Below, in pieces: positions 16,472-25,438 of a stretch of 64,000 nt of DNA. A program made the position numbers and the translations under genes. The stretch is from Winogradskyella aurantia. GTDB taxonomy: Bacteria; Bacteroidota; Bacteroidia; Flavobacteriales; Flavobacteriaceae. The notes below the pieces were generated by a model. That model was not told where the DNA came from and made no database searches. It saw nothing but the letters and a program-made list of their open reading frames with translations. Positions within the stretch are counted from its first letter, which is position 1, and every line of letters begins with the position of its first letter. The stretch is taken from positions 1 to 64,000 of the forward strand of contig NZ_NGJN01000009.1 in assembly GCF_002266855.1 (NCBI RefSeq), written 5' to 3'.

Positions 16472-18303
16472 TCCGTTACCTTTTTGTAGGTTTCTTTGCC
16501 ACCAACGATAGGTAAGGTTAAACTGGTTTTGTTCAAATCTAATGTAAGGACCGTACCCGGTTTAGGATGCAAGGTGTATTCTTTGTCACTTGAAAAAATC
16601 ATGAAACCAATTTGCTGTCCAGCCTTTATAATCTGGTCGTCTGGTTGAAGCTCAAAATCTATGGTGTAGAATTGACCTGGAATCAGAGCTTCTTCATCTC
16701 TAAGGGATTTATAGTTTTTGGGATCTGCCCAGCCTCTGGTAATAACATTATCTGTAATTCTAACCGCCTTGCCTTCTTCCCATGGCAAAGCTACCAACCA
16801 AACCGAAAGGTTTGCGGCAGGTTTACTGCTAGCTATCGTTATACTCACTTTAGGAATTCCAGAGATGTGAAGATCCTCCTTTAAAACGTTTGTTAGATAT
16901 AATAATCTATGAGTTGATTTTTCAGCTGTAGCTAAGTCTTCACCTGAGAACGAAACATCATCAACCAAGGTTTCACGAGACAGTTTTCTGTTTTGCTTTG
17001 TACTAAGACTTCCACTCGTATTCCCACCATCATTCAAAAACAATGTAACAGGTTCTGCTTTGGGGTTAGGGTAATCCCTGTAGGCTGTTGGTTTATCCAT
17101 ATCATCATATTCCCTAACGATATAGGCCTTATTTTCTTCATTTTCAACACCATTATCTACCCCGTGTAAATATTTTGTAAACCATTTATTCATCATGGAC
17201 ATAGGAGGAGGGCCTCCATGTCCAAATTGGTGATAGTATATCATAGCCGGTAGGCCTTTTTCCCGAGCTGCATTGTAAATACGATAGCTGTGTTCTGGCA
17301 TCACGTTCCAATCGTTAAATCCATGCGACATTAAGAGTGCTGCTTTCATATTGTCCATTTGATTTAGGTAATCACGCCCAGCCCAGAAATCGTTATAATC
17401 CCCAGTTTCCCTATCCATATCATTTTTCATTTCGGTATCTCGAACTGTTTTGTTATTGTATGGACGCTTAGCCTCATCACCACTGTGGACAAAATCATAA
17501 AGTACATCAATATCCTCACCTAAATATCCTCCCGGAGATCGCACAAGGCCATTTGATCGGTAATAATGGTAATACGATGTATTGGGTGCAATAGGGATGA
17601 TGGCCTCTAAACCTTCAACACCCGTTGTGGCGGCTGCAAGCGGAATGGTACCGTTGTAAGATGTCCCTGTCATTCCTACCTTGCCGGTTGACCAATATGC
17701 CTTTACTTCATCACCGCCATTTCTTTCGGTATATCCTTTTGCACGTCCACAAAGCCAATCGATGACAAACTTTGGTGCCATGGATTCATTTTTACCTCCA
17801 ATGGTTGGTGCCCCATCAGATAAACCAGTTCCTGGAGACGAGGAGTGCACCACAATATACCCTCTAGGCACCCATTTTTTAATATGTGAATTTGAGATTA
17901 TGGGTCTTTGGCCTCGACGCTTTACTTCTGGATGCACGCGTTCTGGACCAATTTCTCCCAATTCGTGTTCTACATTCCACATAATTCCGGGAACGTCACC
18001 TGCAACACCAGCAAAATAAGGACTTGATACATAAACTACAGGAAGTTTTAAGCCTTCTGTTTCGGTTTGCTCAGGTCGTGTAACCGAAACGTGCATTCGA
18101 TCTGGTGTACTGTCGCCGTCGGTATCAAAATCCGTTTCTACCCATAAATCGTGTCGTATCCACTTATTGGCGTTGCTGAAAGCGTCAACAATTTGCGCTT
18201 CACCATCCTTGAAAATAGGTTGAGCAGGCTCTTGAGCTACACAAGCCGCTGACATTAATGTAATTACTATTAAAAGGTGTCTGAGCTTAAGTGATAATTT
18301 CAT
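16468..18303 (-). CDS. Secreted CocE/NonD-family hydrolase (X-Pro dipeptidase-like)
   Basis: 611 residues with an N-terminal signal sequence (LRHLLIVITLMSAACVAQ), possibly lipid-modified at Cys21. The alpha/beta-hydrolase core shows nucleophile Ser215 in GTSYNG, a probable acid Asp331 in GFNDWN, and His362 in FGHGG. The C-terminal 200 residues form the PepX_C jelly roll typical of the S15/CocE group. It is expected to hydrolyse peptide or ester bonds outside the cytoplasm. Substrate preference cannot be read from the sequence. Confidence 0.92.
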   Translation of the reverse strand: MKLSLKLRHLLIVITLMSAACVAQEPAQPIFKDGEAQIVDAFSNANKWIRHDLWVETDFDTDGDSTPDRMHVSVTRPEQTETEGLKLPVVYVSSPYFAGVAGDVPGIMWNVEHELGEIGPERVHPEVKRRGQRPIISNSHIKKWVPRGYIVVHSSSPGTGLSDGAPTIGGKNESMAPKFVIDWLCGRAKGYTERNGGDEVKAYWSTGKVGMTGTSYNGTIPLAAATTGVEGLEAIIPIAPNTSYYHYYRSNGLVRSPGGYLGEDIDVLYDFVHSGDEAKRPYNNKTVRDTEMKNDMDRETGDYNDFWAGRDYLNQMDNMKAALLMSHGFNDWNVMPEHSYRIYNAAREKGLPAMIYYHQFGHGGPPPMSMMNKWFTKYLHGVDNGVENEENKAYIVREYDDMDKPTAYRDYPNPKAEPVTLFLNDGGNTSGSLSTKQNRKLSRETLVDDVSFSGEDLATAEKSTHRLLYLTNVLKEDLHISGIPKVSITIASSKPAANLSVWLVALPWEEGKAVRITDNVITRGWADPKNYKSLRDEEALIPGQFYTIDFELQPDDQIIKAGQQIGFMIFSSDKEYTLHPKPGTVLTLDLNKTSLTLPIVGGKETYKKVTD

Positions 18304-18360
18304 TAGGAATTGATGTTTAGGAGAGTAAAAATAAATAATAGGTCTGGATGACTTTGGGGT

Positions 18361-18894
18361 TTAAGATTTATTTGGCAAATATTTTTCTGGTATAGGATGC
18401 GCTTCTGATTCTTGCATCCAGAAAATATTTACAATCCACCAACGGTTGCCATCATTCATTAGTTGAATGCTGTTTATGCCGCGCATGAATGGTTCCGTAT
18501 CTGCTTTGCTTCGATACGACTCATACGTACTAAAGACGTGAGCAATATTTCCAAAGGTTTCTGTCACGCGATAAATTTCAACTTCATGAAAACCATTTTC
18601 CAACAACCATTTCCCGGAGGTTTTTATATAATCCTCTGGGGTCATATAGCGAACCGTTGTTTTATCCTCATTATTTTTTCCTGTAGGAATGAGTTTAGCT
18701 TTTTCACGAAATAATTGCTTAAATAAATCCCAATTGCGTTCTTCACCTTTGTCGCCTGAAATGACAGCATATAAGGTTGTAATTGTACTATCTAAACTAG
18801 ATACCTTTAGGGTTAAGTCGTTTTGTTTAGAGGATTCTTGGGAAGAAAGATTAATAAAAAACAAAAGGATAATACCCGAAATTAGATTTTTCAT
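18361..18894 (-). CDS. Secreted NTF2/SnoaL-like protein
   Basis: 177 residues with a signal peptide (MKNLISGIILLFFINLSSQ). The mature part has the layout of an NTF2-like cone fold: an initial helix (LDSTITTLYAVISG), WDLFKQLF, then beta strands ending NRWWIVNIFWMQE. Proteins of this type may bind small ligands or act as accessory domains; no catalytic residues can be assigned. The gene starts eight bases after the end of the DUF5686 gene, on the same strand, so the two are probably co-transcribed. Confidence 0.75.
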   Translation of the reverse strand: MKNLISGIILLFFINLSSQESSKQNDLTLKVSSLDSTITTLYAVISGDKGEERNWDLFKQLFREKAKLIPTGKNNEDKTTVRYMTPEDYIKTSGKWLLENGFHEVEIYRVTETFGNIAHVFSTYESYRSKADTEPFMRGINSIQLMNDGNRWWIVNIFWMQESEAHPIPEKYLPNKS

Positions 18895-18902
18895 ACGTAA
18901 AA

Positions 18903-21365
18903 TTAAAAGAATTTTAGTCCAAATACTACGGCGTCATTTACAAAGCCATTTTGGTAAGACCTAATATAATCAAATCTTAAGAAACGCCATTTGCCCCATC
19001 CAATATTGTCTATGCCAACCGTATATTCTTGATAGGGTTTATTATCTATTGTGGACAAATTGTGGGCTCCAATAATAAGATTGAGGTTAAGCTTGTTTAA
19101 AATTGGAATTTTGCCTAAAATGAAACCGTTGAAGTCATGTTCAGCATGCATTTCTAAGTAGCTGTCATTAGTGCTTAAATCATAGTAGCCTAAATTATTG
19201 AAGACATCAGTGTAATTACCTCTTCGGCTTAGATTAATTTGGTTGCCGTTAAAGTGCTGGAAATCCATAAAAGCTATAGCATCAGCATTAAAAAACGTTC
19301 CAGCCCTGAAGTTGTAACTAAATTGGCCTTTATCCGCGATTGAAAAGGATTGGTATAACCGTGCTTTAATCTGGTCGAAATTATAATCTTCAATAGTTGA
19401 CCCTAAGCCTTTTTCATAACTCAATACCAATGTGGGGTATTTATCATTTGGAATATTCAACTTGCTATTTGGATAACTCAAGTAACGTTGTCCAAAATTG
19501 ATCTGTGCCGATACATTAAGCTTTACAATATTGTGATCAATAAAAGGTGAACTATCACTTGTTGGGTCTAATGGATTATTGCTTAAATATGATTTACCTG
19601 CCTGCGGATAAAAGGTTTGGTCTGTGGTATTGTTAAGTGAAGATCGGCGTTCGTAACTAAGGTTTGAGAACAAACGAAAGCCGTTAAACAATTCTTCAGA
19701 ATAATTGAGCTCTACGAAACTTCGATCATATAACTTCATGTAGTTTTCCTGAAAAAAAAGTGTTACAATCGTATTTCCTATAGGTCTAATAGGGTTTGAA
19801 GGGTTGAATTGTTCTGCCCTAATGCCACCAGATAGGGTTAGAAACCGACGTGTTGTATTGTTAAACTTATAGGTTAAATTACCAGTTGCCCTAAGCCGTT
19901 CATCTGAAAATCCATATTGTAAATTGGCACTTGCCCTAAAATAGCGTCTAAACTCGTCATAATTCTTCGTAAAGAAAACATTGGCTTCTGTAGTCCAGCC
20001 CTGAACTGTATTGAATTGAATACCTGATATTGGAATACCGTAACCAAAACTGTATTTTTTTTTGGAATTTTGATAAGTGTAGTTTAAAACATCACCGAGT
20101 TTGAATCTATTATTTTCACGATCAATGGAGTCTAAATAAGGCTGGGACTCCTTTACAATTTGAATACTATCTTTCTTGATGTAGTCTGTGAGTTCCTCAG
20201 TGGTTAATGGTACAGGTCTAATTTGTTTCCAAAACGCAGAGTCTTTTTTGTTGGCCTCCGGAGCAAAGGCCACTAATTCTCGATCAAAATCCAGTCTGGT
20301 AAGATCGGTATTGAATTCATAGTTGCTGTAGACCGCCGTAAATCTACCGTCACCTTTAATACCAAAAATATTATATTGAAAATCTATACTTTGGGAACGC
20401 AACGCCCATATGTCATCACTTTCGGAGTAGGAAAAGCTCTGTTGCAGGGAAATGATGTCTGCTGGAGGTATACGTGCTTGAATACCCGTTATTTCAAGCT
20501 CTAAAGCATAAATGGTCCATTGGTCTTCAACAATAAAGATAGAACCTGAAAAAACAGGGTCGTTTTTTCGTTTTGGGATTACGCTAATCTTATTGATGAG
20601 GTTACCTCTCTCATCGAAAAATACACCTTCTAATTGATATTGGTAATAGCTAAAGGCATTATTGGAAATTGGCGAGACAATTTCATTTCCGAATTCTATG
20701 GTTTTATTGTAAATATTAAAATCAACATCTATAGCGTTATTAAAACTAAAGCCGTTGTCGTCGCCACTTACTTTTGATGCCGTAATTTTTTCCTTGAGCC
20801 TATCCGGTTTGAGGTATTTAATTTTTGAAATAGTTTCCGAAAGGTATATGATTCCGCTTCTTGTAGAATCTAATCCGCCACCAAGGTCCCCAACATCTTG
20901 GCCCAAAATTTTCTCGGGTGCGTCTTTAATCTTAATTAAACCCCTAGAGTAGAAATCGGCCTTATAATTATTGATTTTTTCAAAATTCTCTTTTCGTTTT
21001 GCTATGGTTTGCCTAATAATAGCATTTGCGGGGTTATCATCTGCACTCACAAGAACTTCATCTAAAGACACGCGTTCTTCCTTAAGCATAATATCCATTT
21101 TGAAGGGCAATTTATCGATGTTGACTTGCTTTCTTACAGTTTTAAAACCTAAATACGTGTAAATTATCGTATAGCTACCTAGTTCAGTAATGTTAAGCTC
21201 GTAATAACCATCGTCGTTGCTTGTAGTGCCTTTATACGTGTCTTCAATTAAAATATTTACAAAAGGAAGGGGTTCATTTTTTTCATCACTGATGGTGCCG
21301 ATGACCTGAGCGGTAATAGATGCATTAAAGGCTAAGAATAAAAAAAAGAGTACGCGTTTAGTCAT
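18903..21365 (-). CDS. DUF5686 outer-membrane protein with carboxypeptidase-regulatory-like domain
   Basis: 820 residues with a signal peptide (MTKRVLFFLFLAFNASITAQ). Residues 21 to about 105 form a CarboxypepD_reg-like domain (GTISDEKNEPLPFVNILIEDT, GYYELNI). The remainder matches the DUF5686 layout: a periplasmic part, then many aromatic-rich alternating strands ending in Phe (VVFGLKFF), as expected for an outer-membrane beta-barrel. There is no TonB-box or plug that would make it a SusC-type receptor. Function is unknown. Confidence 0.88.
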   Translation of the reverse strand: MTKRVLFFLFLAFNASITAQVIGTISDEKNEPLPFVNILIEDTYKGTTSNDDGYYELNITELGSYTIIYTYLGFKTVRKQVNIDKLPFKMDIMLKEERVSLDEVLVSADDNPANAIIRQTIAKRKENFEKINNYKADFYSRGLIKIKDAPEKILGQDVGDLGGGLDSTRSGIIYLSETISKIKYLKPDRLKEKITASKVSGDDNGFSFNNAIDVDFNIYNKTIEFGNEIVSPISNNAFSYYQYQLEGVFFDERGNLINKISVIPKRKNDPVFSGSIFIVEDQWTIYALELEITGIQARIPPADIISLQQSFSYSESDDIWALRSQSIDFQYNIFGIKGDGRFTAVYSNYEFNTDLTRLDFDRELVAFAPEANKKDSAFWKQIRPVPLTTEELTDYIKKDSIQIVKESQPYLDSIDRENNRFKLGDVLNYTYQNSKKKYSFGYGIPISGIQFNTVQGWTTEANVFFTKNYDEFRRYFRASANLQYGFSDERLRATGNLTYKFNNTTRRFLTLSGGIRAEQFNPSNPIRPIGNTIVTLFFQENYMKLYDRSFVELNYSEELFNGFRLFSNLSYERRSSLNNTTDQTFYPQAGKSYLSNNPLDPTSDSSPFIDHNIVKLNVSAQINFGQRYLSYPNSKLNIPNDKYPTLVLSYEKGLGSTIEDYNFDQIKARLYQSFSIADKGQFSYNFRAGTFFNADAIAFMDFQHFNGNQINLSRRGNYTDVFNNLGYYDLSTNDSYLEMHAEHDFNGFILGKIPILNKLNLNLIIGAHNLSTIDNKPYQEYTVGIDNIGWGKWRFLRFDYIRSYQNGFVNDAVVFGLKFF

Positions 21366-21462
21366 ATTTGATTGATGATGGGTAACTGTATGAATTATAA
21401 GTTAATTCGTACACTAAATATAAAATGAAATTTGGTGTGCTCTTGTTATAGTATTCCTAAAA

Positions 21463-21921
21463 TTATCGGAAACTTCTTTTAATACGGTCGAGATTTCTCT
21501 TATTTTCTCGGTCTTTAATGGTTTCGCGTTTGTCGTAGAGCTTTTTGCCCTTTGCCAAAGCAATTTGAAGTTTGGCCAAACCTCTATCATTAATAAAAAG
21601 CCGTATGGGAATAATGGCATTTCCTTTAATATTGACTTCCTTTTCCAGTTTTTTTAGCTCGCGTTTATTCAACAGAAGCTTGCGTTCAGCCTTAGGTTTG
21701 TGATTGTAATAGTTACCGAACATGTATTCTTCAATAGTCATATTAATAACAAACAGCTCACCTTTATCATTGAATTCACAAAAGCTTTCGGCAATGGAAG
21801 CCTTGCTATCCCTTAAGGATTTTATCTCAGTACCGGATAAAACAATTCCAGCGACATATTTATCCAGTATTTCGTACTGAAATTTTGCCTTTTTATTGAG
21901 TATGTTGACTTTTCCTTGCAT
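21463..21921 (-). CDS. smpB: SsrA-binding protein
   Basis: 152 residues from the ATG at 21921 (MQGKVNILNKKAKF); the 20-codon extension to 21981 is unlike the family. SmpB binds tmRNA and brings it to stalled ribosomes for trans-translation. Conserved segments are YVAGIVLSGTEIKSLR, ASIAESF, MTIEEY, KRELKKL, GLAKLQIALAKGKKLYDKRETIK and the basic tail. The tmRNA gene itself was not seen in the window. Confidence 0.96.
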   Translation of the reverse strand: MQGKVNILNKKAKFQYEILDKYVAGIVLSGTEIKSLRDSKASIAESFCEFNDKGELFVINMTIEEYMFGNYYNHKPKAERKLLLNKRELKKLEKEVNIKGNAIIPIRLFINDRGLAKLQIALAKGKKLYDKRETIKDRENKRNLDRIKRSFR

Positions 21922-22029
21922 GCAGGCCAAAGATAATAAAGTTAGGTTTAAATAAAGTCTTGTTAAAGTATTATAAGACAAGTGTAAATGAATTTATACT
22001 TTTGCGACTAAATCATAAAATCCGTGTTG

Positions 22030-22788
22030 ATGAAATTATGGACGTTTGTCTTCTTATTGGTTTGTCTTAGTTGCAAAAATGACAAGAAACCAGCCGAACA
22101 ATCCGCAATTGAGATCATTCAAAAATCTATTGAAGTTTCAGGCGGTGAATTGTTTTCTTCCTCAGTTATTGGATTTCAGTTTAGAGATTACTTCTACAGA
22201 GCTAAAAGAAATAATGGTAGCTTTGTTTTAACCCGAAGTACGGTAAATGAGAATCAAGATTCCATTTTCGATATCTTAGATAACACGGGCTTTAAACGAA
22301 TTATTAATAGGGCGCCTGTTCAAGTTGCAGACTCCATGGCCAAAAAGTATGCGGCTTCAGTCAATTCTGTACATTATTTTTCTGTTTTACCTTATGGTTT
22401 AGATGCTCCGGCTGTTAATCATAAGCTGCTTGGCGTAGAAAATATAAAAGATGAAAATTACTATAAGATTGAAGTAACCTTTGACAAAAAAGGAGGTGGT
22501 GAAGATTATGAGGATGTGTTTATCTATTGGGTTAATAAAAATACGTTTAAAGTAGATTATCTAGCTTATTCATACAATGAAGAAGATGGGGTAGGTATGC
22601 GATTCAGGGAAGCTTACAACGAACGTTATGTAAATGGACTGAGGTTTGTTGACTATAACAATTACAAGCCTAAGGCTGGGCCTGTAGATCTTATGGATTT
22701 GGGAAGCGCATTTAAAAACAACCAACTAGATCTTCTATCCAAAATAGAGCTTAAAAATATCTCTGTAAACCTAATCCAAAGACAATAA
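22030..22788 (+). CDS. Predicted lipoprotein, DUF6503-like
   Basis: 252 residues from the ATG at 22030 (MKLWTFVFLL); a GTG six bases earlier is less likely. A lipoprotein signal ends at Cys in VCLSCKND. The rest is beta-rich (GFQFRDYFY, YYKIEVTF, EDVFIYWVNKNTFKVDYLAYSY) and resembles Bacteroidota lipoproteins annotated as DUF6503, which have a LolA/outer-membrane-carrier-like look. The function is unknown. Its last 18 bases overlap the end of the convergent phosphatase gene. Confidence 0.72.
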   Translation: MKLWTFVFLLVCLSCKNDKKPAEQSAIEIIQKSIEVSGGELFSSSVIGFQFRDYFYRAKRNNGSFVLTRSTVNENQDSIFDILDNTGFKRIINRAPVQVADSMAKKYAASVNSVHYFSVLPYGLDAPAVNHKLLGVENIKDENYYKIEVTFDKKGGGEDYEDVFIYWVNKNTFKVDYLAYSYNEEDGVGMRFREAYNERYVNGLRFVDYNNYKPKAGPVDLMDLGSAFKNNQLDLLSKIELKNISVNLIQRQ

Positions 22789-23655
22789 GGTTGAGGTTAA
22801 ATTGTCTTTATCAAGGTTTATAATGTAGAGGTTACCGTGAATGTCCTCTGGGATTTGACTGTATTTTTTATCCCTGAGAAAATCATTGGCTAGCGCTGGC
22901 GTTGTATTGCTATGGCCGACAATAAGTACCGTTTTTCCGTTTGTTTCCTTTATAAAATCATCAATGTTCAAGTTTCTCGGGTCATAAATAGTGACATTTA
23001 GATTATTGCCTTTAGCAATTGGAGCAGCGGTTTCTTTGGTTCTATAATAGTCTGTAGAATATACCATGTCAAATTCAACAGTTTCAAGGATTTTAGCCCA
23101 GTTTGCAGCACGTGCCAATCCAGTTTCTGTGAGGCGTGGATTTCTGTTGGACTTATCGCTCATGTCTTTTTCGGCATGCCTAATTAAATAATAAGTTGCA
23201 GGTTTTTGAACGTAAGCCTTTTGATAAGGACCTTCCCAAATGACCTGCTCTATCAGCCATTGCCCATCGTCCTTTGAAAGCGTCATGTAATCTATTCCCC
23301 AGACTGCTGTTACTTTGGCACTGGCAATATGGTTACCAATATCTAAAACTTCAACGTCTCTAATTTCATTTTCATCTCTTGTTCTGCCATCATCTTTCAT
23401 TTTTTGAACAAATGCCATGGCATCTTCATAGTTCATTTTTGCATAGTACTCATATTTGTTGGTGTCCTTGTTTTTCCAATACCCAAATTTATAGAGTCGT
23501 GGCCTAAGGGCTTTTTTAAGGGCAGTGGTATCACCCTTATAAAAGGCATCAATGTAATGGTTCAGTGTTCTTTCAATGGCTTTTTGGTCGCTAATATCCT
23601 GAGATAGACTGAGGGTGGACCAAGTGAAAAGCAAAAAATAAAGGAAATGTTTCAT
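22771..23655 (-). CDS. Exported NTF2-like/histidine phosphatase fusion
   Basis: 294 residues with a signal peptide (MKHFLYFLLFTWSTLSLSQ). Residues 20 to about 147 are an NTF2-like lumazine-binding-type domain (IERTLNHYIDAFYKGD, WLIEQVIWEG). Residues 152-294 are a SixA/phosphoglycerate-mutase-like histidine phosphatase, with the nucleophile in YYLIRHAEK (His160), Arg205 in YYRTKETA and the second His248 in LIVGHSNT. Both domains look intact. Export predicts a periplasmic or surface phosphatase with unknown substrate. The gene converges with the lipoprotein gene and overlaps it by 18 bases. Confidence 0.85.
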   Translation of the reverse strand: MKHFLYFLLFTWSTLSLSQDISDQKAIERTLNHYIDAFYKGDTTALKKALRPRLYKFGYWKNKDTNKYEYYAKMNYEDAMAFVQKMKDDGRTRDENEIRDVEVLDIGNHIASAKVTAVWGIDYMTLSKDDGQWLIEQVIWEGPYQKAYVQKPATYYLIRHAEKDMSDKSNRNPRLTETGLARAANWAKILETVEFDMVYSTDYYRTKETAAPIAKGNNLNVTIYDPRNLNIDDFIKETNGKTVLIVGHSNTTPALANDFLRDKKYSQIPEDIHGNLYIINLDKDNLTSTLLSLD

Positions 23656-23781
23656 GAGGTTGATTAATCTTAATAGTGCTAAATATACACCAGCACCGGA
23701 ATTAAATGTAATATGGAGGTGTTAAAAGTATTATAGTTTAGGTCCGACAATAAGTGACGAAGTACATTTTACATGAATAGA

Positions 23782-24480
23782 TTAAGCGAGCTCCAAGCCA
23801 ATTTTAATCATATTTTTAAAGGTAGTCTCACGTTCCTTACTCGTAGTGCGCTCTCCGGTGACTAAGGAATCAGAAATGGTTAAAATAGCCAAGGCGTTCA
23901 CATTGTGTTTAGCTGCAACCGTATAAAGCCCAGCGGCTTCCATTTCTACACACAAGACTCCAAATTTTGACCATTTTTTGTAGGACTCGATATTATCTTC
24001 ATAAAATTCATCAGAAGACAAAACATTACCTGCCTTAATTGGGATTTGCATTGCTTTTGCGGCTTCAACCGCTTTCATAAACAACCCAAAATCTGCAGTA
24101 GGGGCATAGTCCGCACCACCAAAACGCAATTCATTAACGCCTGAGGTTGAGGATGCTGCCATGGCCAAGACCACATCTCTTATTTTAATATCTTTTTGAT
24201 AGGAGCCCGCACTGCCAACCCTGATTAAATTTTTAACACCGAATTCCTTGATTAATTCATTAGCGTAAATGGACATACTCGGAATACCCATACCTGTACC
24301 CATTGTAGATACTTTTTTACCTTGATATGTTCCTGTGTAGCCCAACATTCCGCGTATTTCGTTGAAGCATATAGGATTTTCAAAAAAAGTTTCCGCGATC
24401 CACTTTGCTCTTAATGGGTCTCCGGGAAGAAGGATTGTCTCTGCTATATCGCCTTTACTAGCACCGATGTGTACACTCAT
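23782..24480 (-). CDS. deoD: Purine-nucleoside phosphorylase, DeoD type
   Basis: 232 residues. The family pattern is complete: VHIGASKGDIAETILLPGDPLRAK (phosphate loop), GTGMGIPSMSIYANEL, VGSAGSYQ, the nucleoside-binding VEMEAAGLY, and LTISDSLVTGE with the catalytic Asp. The hexameric enzyme splits purine nucleosides with phosphate to base and (deoxy)ribose-1-phosphate. It follows deoC by 30 bases on the same strand, a salvage pair in which deoC handles the deoxyribose phosphate. Confidence 0.96.
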   Translation of the reverse strand: MSVHIGASKGDIAETILLPGDPLRAKWIAETFFENPICFNEIRGMLGYTGTYQGKKVSTMGTGMGIPSMSIYANELIKEFGVKNLIRVGSAGSYQKDIKIRDVVLAMAASSTSGVNELRFGGADYAPTADFGLFMKAVEAAKAMQIPIKAGNVLSSDEFYEDNIESYKKWSKFGVLCVEMEAAGLYTVAAKHNVNALAILTISDSLVTGERTTSKERETTFKNMIKIGLELA

Positions 24481-24510
24481 GGTACAAAAATAAACAAAAA
24501 GAGGTCTTTC

Positions 24511-25173
24511 CTAGTAAGATGAAGTTGAAGTTTGATTCGCCATCATGGCAACACCAGACGATGAGCCTATTCTATCAACGCCAACTTCAATATATTTCAA
24601 CGCTGTTTCAGCATCTCTGATACCCCCAGAGGCTTTGATTTTGAGTTGGTCTTTCACGGTTTTTCTCATGATTTTAACGGCAGTGAGGGTAGCACCACTT
24701 TTCGAAAAACCCGTTGAGGTTTTAACAAAATCTGCCCGAGCATCAATACAAATCTCACATGCTTTTACAATCTCATTTTTTGAAAGCTCACTGATTTCTA
24801 AAATCACTTTTAAAGGAATTAGACCAATCGCACGTTTCACGTCGCTTATATCTTTTAATACAGCAACATGGTTTTTACTTTTTAAGCGTCCAATATTCAT
24901 TACCATATCAATTTCCGAAGCACCTTGCTCAATAGCTTTTTTAGCTTCAAAAACCTTGGCTTCGGTAGACATGGCACCAAGAGGAAAACCAATAACAGTA
25001 CAGACTTTAACATCTGATTTTCCTAAGGCTTGCTTGGCCAACGGAACGTAACAACTATTAATACAAACAGAGTAAAAGTTATACTTTAACGCTTCTTGGC
25101 ATAGGGTTAAAATTTCTGCTTCTGTTGCAGATGCACTTAAAAGGGTGTGGTCTATATATCTATTCAATTCCAT
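24511..25173 (-). CDS. deoC: Deoxyribose-phosphate aldolase
   Basis: 220 residues. The TIM-barrel class I aldolase carries the Schiff-base Lys151 in ADFVKTSTGF, the supporting Lys180 in IKASGGIR and Asp89 in EIDMVMNIG. It cleaves deoxyribose-5-phosphate to glyceraldehyde-3-phosphate and acetaldehyde. It lies directly upstream of deoD, so the two probably form one deoxynucleoside catabolism unit. Confidence 0.96.
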   Translation of the reverse strand: MELNRYIDHTLLSASATEAEILTLCQEALKYNFYSVCINSCYVPLAKQALGKSDVKVCTVIGFPLGAMSTEAKVFEAKKAIEQGASEIDMVMNIGRLKSKNHVAVLKDISDVKRAIGLIPLKVILEISELSKNEIVKACEICIDARADFVKTSTGFSKSGATLTAVKIMRKTVKDQLKIKASGGIRDAETALKYIEVGVDRIGSSSGVAMMANQTSTSSY

Positions 25174-25391
25174 TATAAAGTAAGTAGGTCTTTTACATAA
25201 ACTAGCTATTGCAATTCTCTAATTTAGAGGGATTACACGACAAGATTAGTAGTATCTTAAGTAATATTGGAATTAAATAGCTCGACAAAACTAATGATTT
25301 ATCCGTTAAAGTGTGTGTTAAAATTTAATTTTTGCGATGCATTTCGTCGAAAACTTTATTTGTGTGCCACTAACTAATTGTAAGTGAACAA
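25174..25391. other. Intergenic region between deoC and the TraB gene
   Basis: No conserved gene is visible. It must hold the deoC-deoD promoter for the minus strand, but no clean TAnnTTTG box was found. On the plus strand a T-rich TTTAATTTTTG element is followed by a 16-codon frame (25337-25387) that ends just before the hairpin at 25392. Whether this is expressed is unknown. Confidence 0.4.
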
Positions 25392-25417
25392 AAAAGAGTC
25401 TAGACGTAGACTCTTTT
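25392..25417 (-). terminator. Terminator for TraB/GumN gene
   Basis: An 11-bp perfect stem AAAAGAGTCTA / TAGACTCTTTT with a 4-base loop lies 22 bases past the stop of the minus-strand gene. It is followed on that strand by a longer T tract. It could also act weakly on the plus strand. Confidence 0.85.
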
Positions 25418-25438
25418 AATTGCATTAAATAAAATACT

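Noticed and set aside
24545-25051. 168-codon frame on the plus strand opposite deoC
   Set aside because: It is a mirror of the deoC codon pattern, shows no family motif and has no promoter.
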